A DNA stretch of 14,932 nucleotides, from assembly GCA_012965485.1 (NCBI GenBank), contig DTSF01000081.1:1-14932 (forward strand), given 5' to 3'. The first letter of the stretch is position 1; the number at the start of each line of letters is the position of its first letter. Positions 7,209 to 14,646 of this stretch are shown piece by piece. The notes beneath the pieces are model-generated. The model searched no databases, was not told the origin of the DNA, and worked only from the letters and a program-made list of their open reading frames with translations. The translations under genes and the position numbers were made by a program. The DNA is from Dehalococcoidia bacterium. Its GTDB lineage: Bacteria > Chloroflexota > Dehalococcoidia > SAR202 > UBA826.

Positions 7209-8467
7209 TATATGATCTCCCGTCTCTTTAACTCATCGATTTCAGTTCTATTTATACCGAAATCGGTGAATACCTCTTCATTGTCAGAACCGACAGATGA
7301 CGAGGGAGAATAAACTCTTAGAGGAGTTTCGGACATTTTCATATACGGACCTAGATGAGTTATATCTTTACCAAATTCTGGATGATATATATCAATCCAG
7401 AATGATCTGGCCTCTAACTGAGGGCTTTTTCTAATATCTTCTACTGTATTGCAGGGAGCTACTAAAAGTCTTGATGATAGAGCTCTTTCAAAAATTTCGT
7501 TTTTCGTTTTCCTGAGCAGAAAATTCTCTATGAATTTTTCAACTGTTTTAAACTCAATGGCGTCTTTACCATTTGGGTCACTATCAGGTTTGAGATCCCA
7601 TTTATCGATATTGAAACTTAGAATTTCCTTTTCAATCTCAGTTTCTTCTGACATCCATTCAATAAATCCCCTTAATGTCCTGGCCTGTGGATTCATGCTT
7701 ACATAGCCATCAGCGCATTTGAATACGTGTCTTACATCGATAGGACCTCTTTTCCTAAAAGCGCCTGCCCTTGTCACATCTGTGCCATGGAGCTTTGGAA
7801 ATGGAGTTGCGTTCATTAAAGTCCATATAACGGAAATTTGTTCCGAAACATCTACATGTTGGCCGCTTTTATTATTCCTACTATGCCTCAATGCGGCTAC
7901 AGTTGCCCCAAAAGCTTGGGATCCAGCGACTAATTCGGCTTGTGGGAAGCTGATTCTCACAGGTGGACGGTCCTCATCACCACTAACAAACGGCATGCCG
8001 CCCATGGAAGAGGCGATTAAATCAGTGGATGCAAAACCGGCATATGGTCCGGTGGATCCAAAAGGAGTCATAGTGGTATGTACTAATTTAGGATTGCGTT
8101 TAATTAGAGTTGCAAATCCGATATTTAATGAATCCAAGTATCCGGGTTGAAACGATTCGAGTATGGCATCACTTTGATCCACTAACCTAAGGAATATTTG
8201 CCTTCCAGCCTCCGTATCAAGAGAAAGTGAGATTCCCTTTTTGTTGGAGTTATAAGCTGCCCAATATAGGCTTTTGTTATTACCACTTGAATCGAGGGCA
8301 AAAGGCCCTCGTAGGCGGGTTTGGCTGCCACCCGGAGGTTCTATTCTGACGACTCTTGCCCCCATGTCTCCCAATAGTCGCCCGCAAATATTGTGACCAC
8401 CCTCAGATAAATCCAAAATAGTATAGGGGAGCAGAGCGCCTTGGTTTGGAAGACTTAAAGATTCCAT
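7208..8467 (-). CDS. CaiB/BaiF family (family III) CoA-transferase
   Basis: Family III CoA-transferase, 419 aa. The N-terminal TILDLSEGGHNICGRLLGDMGARVVRIEPP is the CoA-binding signature, KKGISLSLDT follows, and the likely nucleophilic Asp is D149 in FASTDLIASSMGGM. SGQHVDVSEQ and the C-terminal hinge VAPCNTVEDI are also typical. It should move CoA from a donor thioester (for example succinyl-CoA) to a free carboxylic acid through an aspartyl-CoA intermediate in the cytoplasm. The ATG at 8467 has GGAGG 11 nt upstream, embedded in the palindrome GGAGGCCTCC. The gene lies 38 bp after the acyl-CoA dehydrogenase and overlaps the next CaiB gene by one base, so activation and oxidation of one substrate are probably coexpressed. 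Donor and acceptor are unknown. Confidence 0.87.
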   Translation of the reverse strand: MESLSLPNQGALLPYTILDLSEGGHNICGRLLGDMGARVVRIEPPGGSQTRLRGPFALDSSGNNKSLYWAAYNSNKKGISLSLDTEAGRQIFLRLVDQSDAILESFQPGYLDSLNIGFATLIKRNPKLVHTTMTPFGSTGPYAGFASTDLIASSMGGMPFVSGDEDRPPVRISFPQAELVAGSQAFGATVAALRHSRNNKSGQHVDVSEQISVIWTLMNATPFPKLHGTDVTRAGAFRKRGPIDVRHVFKCADGYVSMNPQARTLRGFIEWMSEETEIEKEILSFNIDKWDLKPDSDPNGKDAIEFKTVEKFIENFLLRKTKNEIFERALSSRLLVAPCNTVEDIRKSPQLEARSFWIDIYHPEFGKDITHLGPYMKMSETPLRVYSPSSSVGSDNEEVFTDFGINRTEIDELKRREII

Positions 8468-8505
8468 TCGGTTGGAGGCCTCCCCGTATGACTACAGATA
8501 ATGAA

Positions 8506-9693
8506 CTAAGCCCTAGGTAAACCTAATCCTCTACCTGCAATGATGTTTCTTTGGATTTCGGAAGTGCCAGCTGCGATGGTTGAGGAAAAAGAGCTTAGAT
8601 ACATTTTTTGCACGGCACCTTCCAATGGAGAGCGATCTGACTCATGTGAAAGCAAGCCTTTCATACCTATTATGTTCATTGCTGTGTTGGCGACCCTTTG
8701 TACTAACTCGGTTCCAAACAATTTAGACATGGACGCTTCGGCATTCGGAACCATTCCATTACTCTGCATCCAAGCTACTTTATACGACATGGATCGTGAA
8801 ACTTCCGTTTCAATATGTCGTTCTGCCAGCCTGTTCCGGACTAATTGGTTTTCAGAGAGGGGCTTCCCATTTTTCTTCGCTGATTTGACATAGTTTGTGA
8901 GAGACGCAAGTATCCTTCTTGCATTTGCTGAATAACCAACTCCTGACCTCTCAAAGTCCAAAGCAACCGCCAGTGTATACCAGCCGCGGTTTTCTTCCCC
9001 AACCAGGTTTTTTGAGGGAATTCTGACATCTTCAAAAAAAACTTCATTGAACTCATGAGATCCAGCCATGTTGTATATTGGCCTAACTGTCACGCCAGCG
9101 GACTTCATGTCCACCATAAATAAACTGATTCCTTTGTGCTTTGGAGCTTTTGGGTCGGTTCTGGCTGCAAGCCAGCCAAAGTCCGCAATGTGAGCAGAGC
9201 TGGTCCATATTTTTGACCCGTTTATAACGTAGTCGTCGCCATCTTTTTTTGCCTGAGTTTGAAGTGATGCTAGGTCAGATCCCGACCCTGATTCGCTGTA
9301 AAGAGTGCACCAGTATGCATCACCGTCTCCAATCGGGGGTAAGTGTTCTTTTCTTTGTTCATGAGTTCCGGCGATCATCAAGGTGGGTCCCACCCAACTA
9401 ATTGCGCCTGTCCCTAGGTCAGTACCCGGCACATCTTGATAAGTCATCTCTTCTCGGTATATTAGTTGCTCCATTATTGAGCGACCCTGTCCCCCGTATT
9501 CTTCCGGCCACGCCATGGTTAACCAACCTTTTTCGGCGAGCTTCTTTGCCATGGATTTAGTAAAAGGTAAATTGCCCTCAGAAAAATGACCTTCTGGAGA
9601 GAGAGAATTCCAATTTTCAGGAAGTTCCTTTTCTAGAAATTCTAGAAGTTCCCGTCTGAAGGACTCTTCTTTTTCTGTAAACGTGTACTGCAT
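8506..9693 (-). CDS. Acyl-CoA dehydrogenase (FadE-like)
   Basis: Full-length FAD-dependent acyl-CoA dehydrogenase, 395 aa. The N-terminal helical domain includes GWLTMAWPEEYGGQG (56-70). The middle beta domain has YSESGSGSDLASLQTQA (132-148) and INGSKIWTSSAH (157-168). The C-terminal helical domain ends in AAGTSEIQRNIIAGRGLGLPR. The medium-chain-type catalytic Glu of the EGT motif is Ala here; instead E248 in LDFERS matches the isovaleryl-CoA dehydrogenase-type catalytic Glu position, which favours branched substrates. It introduces a C2-C3 double bond into an acyl-CoA and passes electrons to ETF. It starts the run that continues with three CaiB-family genes (38-bp gap). No clear Shine-Dalgarno precedes the ATG, so the start may be leaderless or weakly initiated. 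The substrate is inferred only from context: branched-chain or alpha-methyl acid. Confidence 0.92.
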   Translation of the reverse strand: MQYTFTEKEESFRRELLEFLEKELPENWNSLSPEGHFSEGNLPFTKSMAKKLAEKGWLTMAWPEEYGGQGRSIMEQLIYREEMTYQDVPGTDLGTGAISWVGPTLMIAGTHEQRKEHLPPIGDGDAYWCTLYSESGSGSDLASLQTQAKKDGDDYVINGSKIWTSSAHIADFGWLAARTDPKAPKHKGISLFMVDMKSAGVTVRPIYNMAGSHEFNEVFFEDVRIPSKNLVGEENRGWYTLAVALDFERSGVGYSANARRILASLTNYVKSAKKNGKPLSENQLVRNRLAERHIETEVSRSMSYKVAWMQSNGMVPNAEASMSKLFGTELVQRVANTAMNIIGMKGLLSHESDRSPLEGAVQKMYLSSFSSTIAAGTSEIQRNIIAGRGLGLPRA

Positions 9694-9704
9694 ATAACAC
9701 TATT

Positions 9705-9720
9705 TTCAAGAAAGCTTGAA
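9705..9720. repeat. Inverted repeat TTCAAG-N4-CTTGAA upstream of the acyl-CoA dehydrogenase gene
   Basis: A 6-bp perfect inverted repeat with an AAAG spacer lies 11 bp upstream of the dehydrogenase ATG. Two further palindromes are in the same 91-bp gap: TTCCGGAA at 9729-9736 and GGAATATTCC at 9762-9771. They could be operators or part of an mRNA leader. Short palindromes are common in AT-rich DNA, so function is uncertain. Confidence 0.4.
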
Positions 9721-9784
9721 TGATATTGTTCCGGAATCCTACTATATAAAGGCGTTGGAAAGGAATATTCCCTGCCGAGCTAGC

Positions 9785-10573
9785 CTAGAGTTTTCCGGGC
9801 ATACCACCGTCTACATTTATTATTTCCCCTGTGATAAATCTAGAATTGTTTGATACGAGGAATAGGACTGTATTGGCTACGTCATCTGGATAACCTGGCC
9901 CGTCTAATATCTGGATGAAATCGAAAGCTCCTTTGAGAGAATGGGTTCCTCCTCCAACATCGGTTAAAGGAGTGATGATTTGCCCGGGCCTCACTCCGTT
10001 CACCCTAATATTGTGCTGGCCTCCCATACCAGCAGCATATCTGGTGAAAGCGTCAACTCCTGCTTTTGCTGCATAGTAAGATGAGGAAGGCCCACGACCT
10101 ACTAGGTCGTACATGTTTTTGCTAAACCCTCTCTGAGCGGCTAGGGAGGACATGTTTACGATTCGTCCGTTACGAGATTTGATCAAATGTGGCCAGGCGG
10201 CACGGCTTACGTAGAATGTTCCATTCAAATTAACCGCAATAACCCTCTCCCAACCTTCATCTGTTTCATTGGGGAAGTTACCCTTGTCACCTCCTCCTGC
10301 ATTGTTAAATAGAACACTTATTTTTCCGTATGTTGAGACGACATTGTTAACTACTTCATCAACTTGCCTGCTCTCAGCTACATCGCACTGAAAAAACGTG
10401 GCCTCTCCGCCGGATGCTTTTATAGCGGACTCTACTTTCTTTCCTTCTTTTTCCCTCCTAGCTAACAGAGCAACCTTAGCCCCTTCTTTAGCTAATAGAT
10501 GTGCAGTCGCTTCCCCTATTCCGCTGTTTCCACCTGTCACGATGGCTACGTCGCCGTTCAATTTGTTGTCCAT
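9785..10573 (-). CDS. Short-chain dehydrogenase/reductase (SDR)
   Basis: Classical SDR of 262 aa. TGGNSGIG (13-20) binds the nucleotide; R39/R40 after the second strand favour NADP(H). NNAG is at 90-93, catalytic N115 sits in VNLNG, S142/S143 are in NMSSLA, and Y166-x3-K170 is in SYYAAK. About ten extra residues lie between the catalytic Ser and Tyr compared with the usual 13-residue spacing, giving a longer substrate loop. The C-terminal FITGEIINVDGG is typical. It oxidises a secondary alcohol or reduces a ketone; in this setting a 3-hydroxyacyl-CoA step is possible but unproven. AGGAG lies 6 nt before the ATG. It is 91 bp upstream of the acyl-CoA dehydrogenase gene on the same strand, so it may belong to the same operon or have its own end there. 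It sits just downstream of the broken accC-caiB region. Confidence 0.9.
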   Translation of the reverse strand: MDNKLNGDVAIVTGGNSGIGEATAHLLAKEGAKVALLARREKEGKKVESAIKASGGEATFFQCDVAESRQVDEVVNNVVSTYGKISVLFNNAGGGDKGNFPNETDEGWERVIAVNLNGTFYVSRAAWPHLIKSRNGRIVNMSSLAAQRGFSKNMYDLVGRGPSSSYYAAKAGVDAFTRYAAGMGGQHNIRVNGVRPGQIITPLTDVGGGTHSLKGAFDFIQILDGPGYPDDVANTVLFLVSNNSRFITGEIINVDGGMPGKL

Positions 10574-10594
10574 TAATAGCTCCTTTTTTTGTAT

Positions 10595-10780
10595 TTATTT
10601 AAAAACTCCTAAAACATAGTCATCGTGCTCTCCCAACAACGGAGCCCTATTGAATCTAGGTTCGATACCGGATATTGAAATTGTTTCACCATGAACCTGC
10701 ATTGAGTCGATTTCTGGGTGGGGTATATCAATAACATGGGTCTTTTTGAAACTTATATCCCTTGTGAGTAATTCATTTCT
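10595..10780 (-). pseudogene. C-terminal remnant of a CaiB/BaiF CoA-transferase
   Basis: Between the biotin carboxylase stop (10781-10783) and the SDR gene the minus strand has 61 sense codons followed by TAA at 10595-10597. The translation carries clear family III CoA-transferase C-terminal features: LLTRDISFKK, then VIDIPHPEID, HGETISISG, and finally RAPLLGEHDDYVLG, which parallels IGEHNLEILEEIL at the end of the 5952-7208 protein. There is no start codon for a full gene and the N-terminal 300 or more residues are absent. It is in the same frame as the biotin carboxylase, and the last carboxylase codons (SPCRRDVATNQLQ) also look like the CoA-transferase hinge. So the remnant probably extends into that frame to about 10822, interrupted by TAG. 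Best read as a deletion scar; an assembly join is the alternative. Confidence 0.75.
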
Positions 10781-12220
10781 CTACTGCAGTTGGTTGGTCG
10801 CAACATCACGCCTACATGGAGACTCTTTAGGGATCAATTCCGATAAGTTATGGTCAAGGAAACGGGTATTTATATTTCCGGATATAAACTCAGGGTGGGA
10901 CATAAGTTTTAAATGGAACTCAAGATTGGTTTCAACTCCATCTATATCAAACTCTCCTAGTGCTTGTTTTGATCGATCTACAGCATCGAGGAAATTGCTG
11001 GAATTGGAATGGCATATAAGTTTTGCAATCAGAGAGTCAAATGCCGTGGTGGTTTCGTATCCAGAATAAACAAAGCTGTCAGTTCTGATCCCTGGCCCCC
11101 TAGGGGCACTATACCTGGTTATTTTTCCTGTTGAAGGTTTTATCTGTCCTGAATTAGATATAGTTTCACAGTTGATCCTATTTTGTATTGCATACCCTCT
11201 GACCTTAGGTGGATTATTCACATCAAGTCCTATTTCACTCAATGTAGCTCCATCTGCCAAGCGTATTTGAGATTGAACAATATCTACCCCTGTCACTTCT
11301 TCGGTAACTGTATGCTCAACCTGCAATCTGGGATTTCCTTCAATGAAGACAAACGAGTCGTATTCAGCCTGATTACTTTTGTAAGTTAAGAATTCAAAGG
11401 TACCTAAATTGGAATAACCGACACTATTGGCAAGTTTCACAGCTGACTCGATAATTTCGTCACGCAGACTTTCGGTAATAAAAGGAGCCGGAGCAATTTC
11501 CACCAGCTTTTGGTATCTTCGTTGTATGCTGCACTCTCTTTCCCAGAGATGCGTCACATTACCAAAATGATCTCCAATAATCTGGACTTCAATATGTCTT
11601 GCGTTTTCTATAAGCTGTTCGGCATACAAATCCCCGTTTCCAAAACTTCTTCTAGCTTCAGATTGGCATCGCTTAAATAGCCTTTCTATTTCCGATAAAT
11701 TGTTTATCGCTCGTGTGCCCTTTCCCCCTCCACCTGCTATTGCCTTGAGCATCATTCCACTGCCTTCAGGGAGAGTGCTGAAAAACTCTTTGGCTGATTC
11801 AATTGTGACAGGTCCTTCAAGTCCCGATGGTGTTGGTACTTTTGAATTTTTTGCAGCTAACCGAGCCCTTCCTTTATCTCCAAATAGCTCCAGCATTTCA
11901 ACACTAGGTCCGATGAATATGATTCCTTCTTTTCGGCATCTTTTTGCAAATTCCGGGTTCTCTGCAAGAAATCCGTAACCGGGATGAATTGAGTCAGCAT
12001 CAGATTCCTTGGCAATTCGTATCACCTTGTCGATATCTAGATATGCTGATACTCCGTTTCCTGATAGCGCGAAAGTTTCATCTGTTGCCTGAACATGAAG
12101 TGACGAAAAATCGTCATTTGAATATATTGAAACGGTGCCAATGTTCAGGTCTGAGGCAGCTCTTGCAATTCGGATTGCAATTTCTCCTCGATTAGCTATA
12201 AGTATTTTTTTTAACGTCAT
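10781..12220 (-). CDS. Biotin carboxylase domain protein (acyl-CoA carboxylase alpha-type, probably truncated)
   Basis: Biotin carboxylase (ATP-grasp), 479 aa. IANRGEIAIRIARA (8-21) starts the N-terminal domain. SIHPGYGFLAENPEFA spans 78-92. The ATP-grasp lid is KAIAGGGGKGTR (159-170), where bacterial AccC usually has GGGGRGM. RECSIQRRYQKLVEIAP and FIEGNPRLQVEH (292-303) form the active site. RGYAIQNRINCET and TAFDSLIAKL resemble large single-chain acyl-CoA carboxylases more than stand-alone AccC. It would carboxylate biotin with ATP and bicarbonate, but no biotin-carrier or carboxyltransferase domain is present here. The domain ends about residue 465; residues 467-479 look like CoA-transferase sequence, continuing after the TAG. 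ATG at 12220 with AAGG 7 nt upstream. It is probably a truncated larger carboxylase that may be non-functional alone. Confidence 0.85.
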   Translation of the reverse strand: MTLKKILIANRGEIAIRIARAASDLNIGTVSIYSNDDFSSLHVQATDETFALSGNGVSAYLDIDKVIRIAKESDADSIHPGYGFLAENPEFAKRCRKEGIIFIGPSVEMLELFGDKGRARLAAKNSKVPTPSGLEGPVTIESAKEFFSTLPEGSGMMLKAIAGGGGKGTRAINNLSEIERLFKRCQSEARRSFGNGDLYAEQLIENARHIEVQIIGDHFGNVTHLWERECSIQRRYQKLVEIAPAPFITESLRDEIIESAVKLANSVGYSNLGTFEFLTYKSNQAEYDSFVFIEGNPRLQVEHTVTEEVTGVDIVQSQIRLADGATLSEIGLDVNNPPKVRGYAIQNRINCETISNSGQIKPSTGKITRYSAPRGPGIRTDSFVYSGYETTTAFDSLIAKLICHSNSSNFLDAVDRSKQALGEFDIDGVETNLEFHLKLMSHPEFISGNINTRFLDHNLSELIPKESPCRRDVATNQLQ

Positions 12221-12398
12221 AGAGATACCTTATATTTTGACAGTGGGGGCTATTTTACTGCAGTTTCCTTCTTTTTTTGTTTTCGGATCGATCTGAAGAG
12301 ATATTTTTGGATTTGACATCCTTAAGATAGCTAAATTGATTCTCTGGTATTATTCGCCGAAATCGATATCTATTCACTGAAATCTGTAGGGGGGGAAT
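12221..12398. promoter_or_regulatory. Divergent intergenic region upstream of the biotin carboxylase and luciferase-like genes
   Basis: The 178-bp gap lies between two divergent starts. A consensus -35 TTGACA is at 12313-12318 on the plus strand; 17 bp later the -10 position (12336-12341, TTGATT) is poor. On the minus strand, AATATAAGG just before the biotin carboxylase start may combine a -10-like and ribosome-binding sequence. No small gene, RNA gene or clear terminator was seen. Confidence 0.35.
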
Positions 12399-13586
12399 AT
12401 GATTACAAAATTCGATAGCCTTTATGCCGGTCATGTAGATTTGTCCGATGTTGGATATGCCGGTAAACCGGTAAATGACCGTGCTTTCGGCAATGATTAC
12501 CTTATCTCAGTTTTTGACAAGGCTACAGAGATAGCTCAGACCATGGATCGGTGTGGCTACGATACATTCTGGATGGCCGAGCATCATTTTCAACCTGAAG
12601 GTTATGAATGTTTGCCCAATGTTCTCATGATGGCTCTGCATTTAGCGCATCTGACTAAAAATGTGAGATTGGGATGTGGTTTCAATATTGCCCCAATGTG
12701 GCATCCTTTGAGGCTCGCAGAAGATTATGCTACCGCCGATGTTTTAACTGGAGGGAGGGTCGTATTTGGCGTGGGGAGGGGATACCACACTCGAGAGGTC
12801 GAAACCTTCGGGTCACCTCTTCTGGATCAGCCAGCTAATCGAGAATTATTTGAAGAGCAGGTGGATATAATATTTGAGGCCTTTAATAAGGAGTCTTTTT
12901 CACATAAAGGTTCCTATTACACTATCCCTCCGGAGGTTCCTTATAGGGGCTACGATCTTAAGGAAATTACTCTAGTTCCCCGACCGGTGAACCGGCCCGT
13001 TGAATGCTGGCAACCGATTCAAAGTGCTACCCCACGCGGATTAGATTTCATGGCCAAACATGGGATAAAAGGGATCATAGGTGGGGGTAGCTCTGAAGGT
13101 GGAGCCATGGATAGGGCTGTACAGGGGCTTAGAGAGGCATATTCTAGGACAGGGGTTGAGACCGAACCAGGTGAGAACTTGGCAATTGGGTTTCATTTCC
13201 ATATCGCTGAAACTCAAGAACAAGCTATGAAAGAAGTGGGCCAATTCTACGAAGAAAATTTAAAAATGTTTGGACCTCTTAGATTGGTTAAAGCCCTGAG
13301 TGATGAACAAATCGAGGCTATGAGTAATCCTGAAACAGCTCTAAAGGCCGGATTACCTACTATTGAAGATGCTGTAGCTGCTGGTGGAGTGCTTGCGGGT
13401 CCTGCTGAATTAATTATCGAGCAGTTAAAAGCCTTGGAACAGAAATATCCTGGACTCAACAGAATCAGTGTGAGCCATCCGGTTGGCACCCCGAAATCAG
13501 TGATGATTGAGCAGCTTGAACGATTCTCAGAGCAAGTTATGCCGGCTTTCAAAGGATCAGTGCCAGAATTGGTTCCCGGGGACTAG
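12399..13586 (+). CDS. LLM-class flavin/F420-dependent oxidoreductase (bacterial luciferase-like)
   Basis: Luciferase-like monooxygenase fold (TIM barrel), 395 aa. AEHHF (60-64) and the preceding CGYDTFWM are the bacterial-luciferase-family signature; VRLGCGFNIAPMWHPLRLAED and LTGGRVVFGVGRGYH (117-130) form the flavin-phosphate site. The C-terminal part has VLAGPAELIIEQL and the ISVSHPVGTP strand. Relatives use reduced FMN with O2 to insert oxygen (Baeyer-Villiger, desulfonation or hydroxylation) or use F420H2; the exact reaction cannot be told. A G-rich Shine-Dalgarno (AGGGGGGG) lies just before the ATG. It is a single gene: divergent from biotin carboxylase and convergent (17-bp gap) with the dehydrogenase. 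Expanded sets of such monooxygenases are described in SAR202 genomes, consistent with the proposed origin. Confidence 0.9.
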   Translation: MITKFDSLYAGHVDLSDVGYAGKPVNDRAFGNDYLISVFDKATEIAQTMDRCGYDTFWMAEHHFQPEGYECLPNVLMMALHLAHLTKNVRLGCGFNIAPMWHPLRLAEDYATADVLTGGRVVFGVGRGYHTREVETFGSPLLDQPANRELFEEQVDIIFEAFNKESFSHKGSYYTIPPEVPYRGYDLKEITLVPRPVNRPVECWQPIQSATPRGLDFMAKHGIKGIIGGGSSEGGAMDRAVQGLREAYSRTGVETEPGENLAIGFHFHIAETQEQAMKEVGQFYEENLKMFGPLRLVKALSDEQIEAMSNPETALKAGLPTIEDAVAAGGVLAGPAELIIEQLKALEQKYPGLNRISVSHPVGTPKSVMIEQLERFSEQVMPAFKGSVPELVPGD

Positions 13587-13603
13587 TGATTTTAAATTTA
13601 GAA

Positions 13604-14521
13604 CTAACTTGACTGACCCAACCTGACCTCTATATTACCTGCTCTTTCTTCTTGAAGGAGCAGGCTGATCCTGGAGTCCTTGTTCTCCCACCCTCTGTTT
13701 ATAGCAGAAGTCAGCTCATTGTAAGCATGACTCGCCGCTTCCATTGGAACGTCATATTCTCGGCCGAGCTCCAATGCTAAAGAAACATCTTTTCTTGCCA
13801 GCTTGAGGGTAAAATTTGGAGGGTCAAATTTACCTTGCAGATATGTGTCCGGCAAGGTGACATTGAGTAAATTACCTCTTCCTACACTTCCGTTCTTTAT
13901 GCATTCAAATAAGTTTTCCGGATCTACCCCGGCCTTTACTCCAAGAGTCAGACATTCAGATATGATCATCTGCATTCCATATCCGATGGTGTTGTGCATC
14001 AACTTACATATGCTGCCAGAACCGATAGTTCCGGTATAACTTACTTTATCCCCGAAGGAATCTAGGATCGAGTTTATTTGATTGAAAATGCTTTCGCTCC
14101 CTCCAACCATGATTGCCAATTTACCTGTTTGAGCTCCTTTTACACCGCCACTGACCGGGGCATCCAAAACAGAAGCGCCTTGCTTTTCGAATTCTTCGGA
14201 TAATTCTCTAATCAGAGTGGGAGAGCTTGTACTGAGATCAATCCATATTGACCCGCTCGACACTCCTTCTATTAATCCGTCATTACCCATCGATACTGAT
14301 TTAACCTCAGCTGGACCGGGGAGCGAGGTGAAAATTACATCCACGGATTCTGCCAATTCTTTAGGAGTATCGGCCCATTCTGCCCCTAATTCCAGAAGAT
14401 TTGTCGCAGCAGCTCTATTTATATCGTGAACTACCATGTCATAGCCTGCCTTGGCTATATTCATAGACATACCGCCGCCCATGTTTCCAAGCCCGATGAA
14501 CCCAACTTTGATTTTTTCCAT
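13604..14521 (-). CDS. 3-hydroxyisobutyrate dehydrogenase / beta-hydroxyacid dehydrogenase family protein
   Basis: NAD(P)-dependent beta-hydroxyacid dehydrogenase, 305 aa. The Rossmann motif IGLGNMGGGM is at residues 9-18. DAPVSGG (120-126) binds substrate. GSGSICKLMHN (167-177) carries catalytic K173 and N177. The helical C-terminal domain follows, with the FTLKLARKDVSLAL segment. Candidate substrates are 3-hydroxyisobutyrate (valine catabolism), tartronate semialdehyde/glycerate, or another 3-hydroxy acid. The frame stays open to 14752, but residues upstream of 14521 look non-coding and overlap the divergent hydrolase gene. The ATG at 14521 is preceded by AGGGAG and starts exactly at the Rossmann strand, so it is the start. 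TAG stop. 3-Hydroxyisobutyrate is a branched C4 acid, so it could feed from branched-acid catabolism; this is inference. Confidence 0.9.
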   Translation of the reverse strand: MEKIKVGFIGLGNMGGGMSMNIAKAGYDMVVHDINRAAATNLLELGAEWADTPKELAESVDVIFTSLPGPAEVKSVSMGNDGLIEGVSSGSIWIDLSTSSPTLIRELSEEFEKQGASVLDAPVSGGVKGAQTGKLAIMVGGSESIFNQINSILDSFGDKVSYTGTIGSGSICKLMHNTIGYGMQMIISECLTLGVKAGVDPENLFECIKNGSVGRGNLLNVTLPDTYLQGKFDPPNFTLKLARKDVSLALELGREYDVPMEAASHAYNELTSAINRGWENKDSRISLLLQEERAGNIEVRLGQSS

Positions 14522-14646
14522 ATCGATTTTCTCCCTTTGTCGATCTTTCGATAAATCCTTGTGAAAAAAAGGAATACAATGTCGGCGCGAGTTTATCAGG
14601 CTTGCAGTAAACAGGGATTGCTTAAAAGAGTAGTTGGGGGTATTTA
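14522..14646. promoter_or_regulatory. Divergent promoter region between the dehydrogenase and hydrolase genes
   Basis: 125-bp gap between divergent starts. A weak plus-strand TTGCAG / TAAAAG pair with about 15-bp spacing precedes the hydrolase ATG. Several TCGAT/ATCGA words cluster near 14522-14553, next to the dehydrogenase start. No strong consensus site or terminator was seen. Confidence 0.3.

Noticed and set aside
8474..8483. GGAGGCCTCC palindrome as a terminator or riboregulator
   Set aside because: With no room for a loop it can form only a 3-bp stem; it is more simply a Shine-Dalgarno in a chance palindrome.
10781..10783. TAG recoding or readthrough joining the biotin carboxylase to the CoA-transferase tail
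   Set aside because: TAG clearly ends nearly all other genes here at the expected family lengths, so it is a normal stop; a pseudogene scar is simpler.
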